Origin: Eumeta japonica
Taxonomy: Eukaryota > Arthropoda > Insecta > Lepidoptera > Psychidae
Length of the DNA stretch: 64,000 nucleotides
Assembly: GCA_005406025.1 (NCBI GenBank)
Contig: BGZK01000481.1
Span: 62,001-126,000, forward strand
Direction: 5' to 3'
Under the pieces are notes generated by a model. It was not told the origin of the DNA, searched no databases, and saw only the letters and a program-made list of their open reading frames with translations. Below, piece after piece: positions 58,444 through 64,000 of this stretch. The translations under genes and the position numbers were made by a program. Position 1 is the first letter of the stretch. Each line of letters opens with the position of its first letter.

Positions 58444-60260
58444 CTAGCTGAACCGACAGACGTTGTCATTTCTCAACTATGAATATTCAATTCGAACTGA
58501 AATAAATAAATAAAAAATCACAAACATAGTGTTTATTGTATTGTTTTTTGATACACAACGTTTGTTTTTTGGCGCGTAAATGAATAATGTTGATTGTTTT
58601 TCGACACGATCACAGGCGAAATACAACTGGCCATGCGAAAAACGTTGAATTTCAAGGTCGATACCACGAACTCTCAACGACTGACCTTGCGATGTATGTA
58701 TCGACATTGCAATTGCAAGCCGCAGTGGAAATCGTAAGTGTTTAAAAAGGAATGGCATGTCATTCGGAATCAATGGAATCCGTAGAATCAAATCGCCTTC
58801 GCCTTTGTATTTTCTTTCAAAATTGTGGTTTCGATGACGTTGTTCATTAATTTCTTCACTGCGAGCAAAGAGCAGACAAAGACGCGGTTAGTTTATGTTC
58901 TTCAATATTATGATTACTGTTCTGATTTTTATTAACAGAATGTGAGGTAGTAATCCGGGCAACTCCGACGAATTTAAAAATACCTTTGGATAAGTGACAA
59001 CTTAGTCTTAGCAACGGAATCAACCAATTTATAAGTCACCAATTCGTCAGCTATTTTATTTTGAATCTGATAATTGATTTCGTCGGTATCAACGTTTTTT
59101 GCATCCAATATAATACGTTCGTTCAACCAAACATGATTTTTGTTATTTTGAGCAACGTTTTGGAACACCATCTTGATGAGTTCGGTTTTCGATTCAGTAA
59201 AGTCCCAAAAATTGGCTGGGAATGCAATGTACCCGGACTATGGGTCAACAGCAATTTCGCCATTATCAATGTCGAGCAACTGTTTGGATAAAACCTTTGC
59301 GGATCAGTTATTATGCAATTCGATTTGCACGTTCATATTTAATTTGAGTGTCTTGACGCATTTCCATAAAATGAAAGATTTCAAACAAGTATTAAGTTCA
59401 TTAGCTGGCATTGATCGTGGAATCACTGGAGACGTTCGTCGAAAATCACCTGCCAATAGAATCATGGCATCAACGAACCGGTCTTGGTTGTTTCATAAAT
59501 CATGCATCGTGCGGTCTAATGCCTCAAAAAATTTTTTGTGCGGCGTCGTGCATTCTTTCCAAACGATCGATTTGCTTTGCTGCAACACTTTGGCCATCAA
59601 AGAATTCTTCAAAGGTTGCAAGCTGGAGTTTCATTAGTTTCCATGGTCAACGACAATTCGAGTGCCGAATGAGGTGTGCGACCGCCATCCGACAACGTAT
59701 CTGCAATACCTAATGAATCAAGCGCAAATGCAACATCATTTTGCTATCGAATCGTTGACAACTTCAATGATACACGTGTTTCCAGTTATACCAAAACAAA
59801 TCCGCCAGTTCCATCGTTCACTACTTTCATGAGCGTATCGCAGGCATTTTTTTGCTGATTTAAAAGGGCAACGTTCCTTTGAAGGGTCTCTTTCAATACC
59901 TCGGAATCGTATTGGGTTTCACGTCTCAACAGTTGATTAAATGCGTCGTGTATTGGACGATTAGACGTTGTCATTCCTAATTCTCTTAATCCTTTGTGGA
60001 TTAGCGTGAAGCACATGTTCTCAATAACCATTGATGCTCCATTGTGAATTTCTTCGTTAATTTGCATGACTGTATTTGATGTTCTAAGACACATCCGATG
60101 CATGTACTTTTGGCCGTATCACGTTTATATTTGTTTCATAAATCAATCGGTGTCGATGGGAAGTATGTAGACAAAATTATAGAAAACTATGGTCAGATTT
60201 GTTTAGCATTTAAGGAAATCACAGCATCTTCGAGAGTGTAGTTCCGATGAGTCTCATTCC
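58444..60260 (-). mobile_element. Helitron relic with helicase remnant
   Basis: Minus-strand element. Its 3' end reads caacgtctgtcggttcagCTAG (CTAG at 58444-58447) with T next, the same kind of end as at 38167. Upstream lies a broken Pif1-type helicase. The HUH (Rep) nuclease domain expected before the helicase was not found, so the element is 5'-truncated. Confidence 0.75.
58534..60245 (-). pseudogene. Helitron Pif1-like helicase, broken
   Basis: Helicase motifs can be followed in order on the minus strand through several frames: EIHNGASMVIENMCFTLI and LLNQQKNACDTLMKVVNDG at 59840-60070; a degraded Walker A region after GTGGFVLV; AMILLAGDFRRTSPVIPRSM near 59410-59470; WLNERIILDAKNVDTDEINY near 59070-59130; then the C-terminal part ILRIPLIPNDMPF, IHTSQGQSL and SHGQLYFACDRV (58580-58790), equivalent to the last two helicase motifs. 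Stops and frame changes are frequent. A segment between YKLVDSV (near 59010) and the IPMIPTDMP-type motif is shortened. In active Helitrons this domain unwinds DNA during rolling-circle transposition; this copy cannot. Open frames on the plus strand here are antisense shadows. Confidence 0.85.
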
Positions 60261-60705
60261 CTAGCAACCACAAAGTTTAACTGGACTCGTATCCTGAGGA
60301 TTCCGTACAAACTTAATTCTGCATGTAGATACTCCAATCATCAAGAGTCTCGATGATTTTTTGTCTGTTTTCGATACGGTTACTAGCAAGATATTGGTCC
60401 CAGAAATTCCAAAATATTTACTTATTTCGAAGATTTTGAATTATTGTAAAAATATTCGAATTTTTGAAAATGTTAAGTTTTCATAGCAGATAGTTAAAAT
60501 TGTTCTTCTGTGTATTGGTTTATATAACGGTCCATACTTTAATTGCAAAAGTAAGTTTTTAATCACAAATAAACCAATGGACAGACAAGAAACTTAATAA
60601 AAATGTGATAAAAACGGAAAAAATAGTAATGAAAATGTGATGATAATATAATTCCTTTGACTCTGCCAGCCTTAGTCCGTAGCGAACTCTCTATGATTTT
60701 ATGTT
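60261..60705. other. AT-rich, repeat-end remnant
   Basis: Contains aagttttcatagcagatagttaaaa near 60476, a relative of the repeat ends at 43360 and 44315. Otherwise nothing. Confidence 0.35.
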
Positions 60706-60756
60706 TAGTCGCATCCCTAGTCACCTATGAGACATAGGTAACTAGGGATACGACTA
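60706..60756. repeat. 24-base-arm hairpin with 3-base loop
   Basis: tagtcgcatccctagtcacc and the following tatg pair with cataggtaactagggatacg and the following acta around aga. 22 of 24 positions match. Both mismatches become G-U pairs in RNA made from the minus strand, so that RNA could fold without interruption. Confidence 0.9.
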
Positions 60757-61500
60757 TCAAATGTATATTTCAAATCAAAACTTCGATGAGAAATAAAAGT
60801 CAGGACTATACCTTCAGAAAATCAGTAAAAACTTAATACAATTGTATTTTCCATGATGTTCCTTTCCAAAAGTCATCACAAAGATAGGTCAGACTCAAAG
60901 AAATAGCATGAAAAAATAAATTATTTTCACGATAGACTCATTAATAAACACGTCAGCGGCGGACACAGAAGGAAAAAACGACAAGTTTTATGAAACAAAA
61001 CATCGATCACACGTTTGTTAGTTAGGTCTCGTGCGGAGTGAAATTGCAAAAAAAAAATATCTTTTTACGATTTTGTCCTAAGAAGCTCTTACTTTGCAAA
61101 GATTCAACAAACTCGATAGCCCGCGACCCGTCACGCGCTTCCAAGTCACGTCACGTAGCCGCGTTACAGTCACACGGCTCCGCGCCGTTTAGCGCCGGCC
61201 GCCGCTCGAGATATGCGAGAGCTCCAACGAGTTATTCCCTTTAGAATTCGTCGTGTCGCGTGCGCCGCGCGCACCCCTGGTAGATTATATGTGTAATTTT
61301 ACTATAGTTACGTGTAAGAGAATCGGTCTGCTGTTTGCTTCGATCCGTACTAAAGAATCCGGAAAGTAAATATGTAAAATTTTGAAAGTTTGATCTGGTA
61401 TCAAACTGGGTGGGTTGGTGTGTAAGGGTCGAATTTGTTTCCCTGCCAAACGTAACGAAAATATTTTTGATTTGAATTGAAGTCACAAATCCGTCACTTT
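60757..61500. other. intergenic, CpG-rich centre
   Basis: CpG-rich at about 61110-61280 (ggctccgcgccgtttagcgc, gtgtcgcgtgcgccgcgcgc). Possible promoter or untranslated exon; no coding exon recognised. Confidence 0.35.
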
Positions 61501-61572
61501 CTTTGGCACCACAACAATGCCGCACCGCACACGTCTGTCAAAACACTTGATTTTTTTAATACAAAAAATGTG
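61501..61572 (+). pseudogene. mariner transposase scrap
   Basis: Reads LWHHNNAAPHTSVKTLDFFN, which matches the mariner motif around the second catalytic Asp (H.DNA..H.S..T..F). The Asp is replaced by Asn here. No other mariner domain follows in frame, so it is a short relic. Confidence 0.5.
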
Positions 61573-63711
61573 AAAGATGAGAAACCTTTTCTTATTCAAA
61601 GAGTCAACACAAAAAGCTTATGTCTCAGCAAACAGGCGACAAAAACCAGAAAAAGATATTATTGTTAAAAAATGATTGGCGAGCCGTTTATTCTGAATAT
61701 TTAAAAGTTCGCGAAAACTGCTTATATTTCATACGGTAAGAAGAAATCTTTTTGGTTTTATTATCACTTTTCCCGCATAGAACTTAAATTGCAACTCGGA
61801 ACGTTGATCTAGCGAAATCCACCCACGACTCAGTTAGTCATTTCCACACATTCGTCTAGGCTGGACTTCGATCTAAAACTGCACCATCGAAAATCGCATA
61901 ACTTCCTGTATTATTTTAAAAGCGAAGCAGCGATACACCGCCGTGGTAATCTAGCAAGCGTGCTAACGAGTCGCGTGCATGCGAGCGCGGGGCGCGTCCG
62001 CCGGCAATTAATACTGCATAAGGCGTTCGCTGGGCTGGAAACACAGGAAACGGAGGTTTCATATCGTATTCATGCCGTGACGATAGTGAAAAGTATTGTT
62101 TACTGATTGTAATGTTTATCCTACAGTTCATGCCAAGTGGCGTAAAATACCAAAATGGGTTTCGTCGAGCGCTATAACGATGGGCGAGACGAATTCGTTT
62201 GATCGGTCTTTAAATACGTGAGCTGTTTATTTAAAAAAAATGATTAAAATGATGTTCCACTTTTTGGTATGGTAAATCTACAATAATCGATGGTAGTTAA
62301 ATGGCTCTGGCTTTGAATTAGAAGGTGTCTGGTTCCATAATGAAAACGTGGAAGTTGATCTATGAGTTTTTAATTTAAGTCAAATGAAAAACTGCGTGTA
62401 ACATAATTGCATCAACGACTACGGTCGTTCTTAGCTCAAGCTCGTAGGGTCATAATTTGAGTTCAATTTTTTTGAATAAAACATTGATATACTAATTATC
62501 GTATAAAACTTGTTGAATAATTCGAATAAAATTATATTATACGTATATATTATGTACACATATGCTTTTTTTATGAAATTATATTTAGTAAACAACGAAT
62601 ATACAATTTTTAGGGTATAGTATCAGATAATACGTTTACGAATAACTTTACAAATTACCCTGGGATCAAATGGGCGACCTTCCAAAAGTTTAAAACTGAC
62701 GAATTGATCTATTCTGAGATACAAGGCAAGTGGCTTAATATAACTTAAGTTAAAAACATATAAGCTGATTCATCCGTGGTAAGGGTTTAAATAAGTTCGT
62801 TGTAATGGTTAGACAACGCTTAGTCTATATATTCCTAATAATTAACCATTGTTCAGACTATTTCTGATTTTAACTCTTATTTGCATACAAAGGCATAATG
62901 GTAATGGTGATGGTGATCGCGGTCACGACAGTAACCGAGACCTTTGGGCGCTACTTCCCCCACCACTTTAACGCAATCCAGTGCTGAACCTGATATAGGG
63001 ATAACTTATACATTAAGAATCGAACTTAAAATTGTCCACCACTCGTTTTGAAACTTGAGAGCAATAAACTTATATAATACTACCAGTGCCTGCGGTTCCG
63101 TTCGCGTCGACCACAGTATTATTATTTAGGTTTTTTTTTTAAAAAAAGTAGCGCGCGAATCGTGCCGTCCCGCTCCCACCCGCAGTCTACCGCTAGGTGT
63201 TATTTAAAACAAAAATGCTTATTTGAGTCATCTTTAGAAGATAGCCATATGTCATCGCGGATTTTTTTTGTTGGTTCTTTAAGATCTACAATTATGTAGC
63301 CCATTAATTTGAGATATTTCTTATGGCTTACTTATTTAAGTGCTCCAAAAGCGTTTTTTTTTCCGGTTTCATTCACCACCATCATTTTCATTGCTTGTTT
63401 CGTGAATTACTTGTTGTAACAAAATATGTCTTTTAACTTGGCCAATTAACATAACTATGAATTAAAAAAAAATATGCAAATCCGATAAGTGGTTCTCGCG
63501 TGAAAAGGACATAAATGGACAGAGAGACAGAGAGAAATAGAATTTTAAAATACATATGGAAGATAATTTATTTCATAGACATACGAATAGTTTTATACAT
63601 TTCGATGCGCGTATGTAATTTAAATTATGCTCATTTAAAAACGCCACCACTCGGATCTATTTCATCATCGAATAGTAGAGCTAACATATCTTAAACAGTT
63701 CAAAAACTGCC

Positions 63712-63712
<1 letters not shown>
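61573..63712. other. intergenic, no gene recognised
   Basis: CpG-rich block at 61920-62060 (catgcgagcgcggggcgcgt). Repeat-like phrases occur at 63085-63190. Otherwise AT-rich. Confidence 0.35.

Positions 63713-63767
<55 letters not shown>
63713..63767. repeat. (AT)n microsatellite
   Basis: About 27 uninterrupted AT steps. Confidence 0.97.
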
Positions 63768-63770
<3 letters not shown>

Positions 63771-64000
63771 ATACGGAACACTAATTACATATTAATACAA
63801 GCAAAATATTCGTGTTTACAACGAATATATTTTGCAATAACGCGGTTATTATCACAAAACATTAAAATATTCAGGCGATTTACATAAGCAAAACATTAAA
63901 TATCAATTTCGTAATTAAAACACGCGCCGCTTACTTTAAAAGTTAAATCAATTACGCCCATTCCGCGTTCGACCCCCGACCGGGGATCTTGTACGTAAAT
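63768..64000. other. window edge, nothing recognised
   Basis: AT-rich, becoming CpG-bearing at the last 60 bases (cattccgcgttcgacccccg). Cut by the window end. Confidence 0.35.

Noticed and set aside
59061..59858. several open frames on the plus strand
   Set aside because: Antisense to the Helitron helicase remnant; the minus strand carries the helicase motifs.

Overview
This window looks like a stretch of insect nuclear DNA, most likely from a moth or butterfly (Lepidoptera). It is AT-rich, the few genes are far apart, introns have GT-AG borders, and most recognisable sequence is transposable-element debris. The repeat types (Helitron ends of the form ...CTAG|T, tRNA-like SINE heads, tails of (GAT)n or (ATT)n, pogo, mariner and Harbinger relics) are the ones I associate with lepidopteran genomes. 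That assignment is inference; no marker gene settles it.

Layout. 1-2113: satellite of 108-bp units. 3248-3903: internally deleted mariner. 4312-4864 and 21695-22138: two inverted copies of one interspersed repeat. 5594-6475 (minus): the clearest host gene, a single-exon secreted chymotrypsin/collagenase-like serine protease with its own TATA box and polyA signal. 9.8-10.5 kb: Helitron-like terminus next to a degraded MITE. 15.1-16.6 kb: a SINE-like insertion with a long target duplication, then a pogo-type MITE. 23451-27872: a nearly complete ISL2EU (IS4EU)-type DNA transposon, the main object in the window. 29-31 kb and 36-38 kb: more Helitron-like, SINE-like and MITE copies. 38414-40401: a PIF/Harbinger element nested in Helitron-like sequence. 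42.5-48.3 kb: palindromes, degenerate tandem repeats, microsatellites and two near-identical 474-bp repeats. 49.9-50.5 kb: 3' end of a jockey-like LINE. 55815-55950 (minus): one immunoglobulin-domain exon that resembles the beaten-path (beat) family. 58444-60250 (minus): broken Helitron helicase. 61.5 kb: mariner transposase scrap. The rest is AT-rich intergenic or intronic DNA with several CpG-rich blocks to which I cannot assign genes.

How the genes work together. The two convergent genes of the ISL2EU element belong together. The plus-strand gene encodes a THAP zinc finger joined to a DDE transposase. Its three exons join in phase and all three catalytic acidic residues are present. The minus-strand partner, a YqaJ-type nuclease with a SWIM-like zinc motif, keeps family motifs along its whole length but is broken by stops and several frameshifts. 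Each gene has a TGACGTCA (CRE-like) palindrome close upstream. The element therefore looks like a transposon that kept its transposase while losing its nuclease. The protease and the Ig-domain exon are unrelated host genes on the minus strand.
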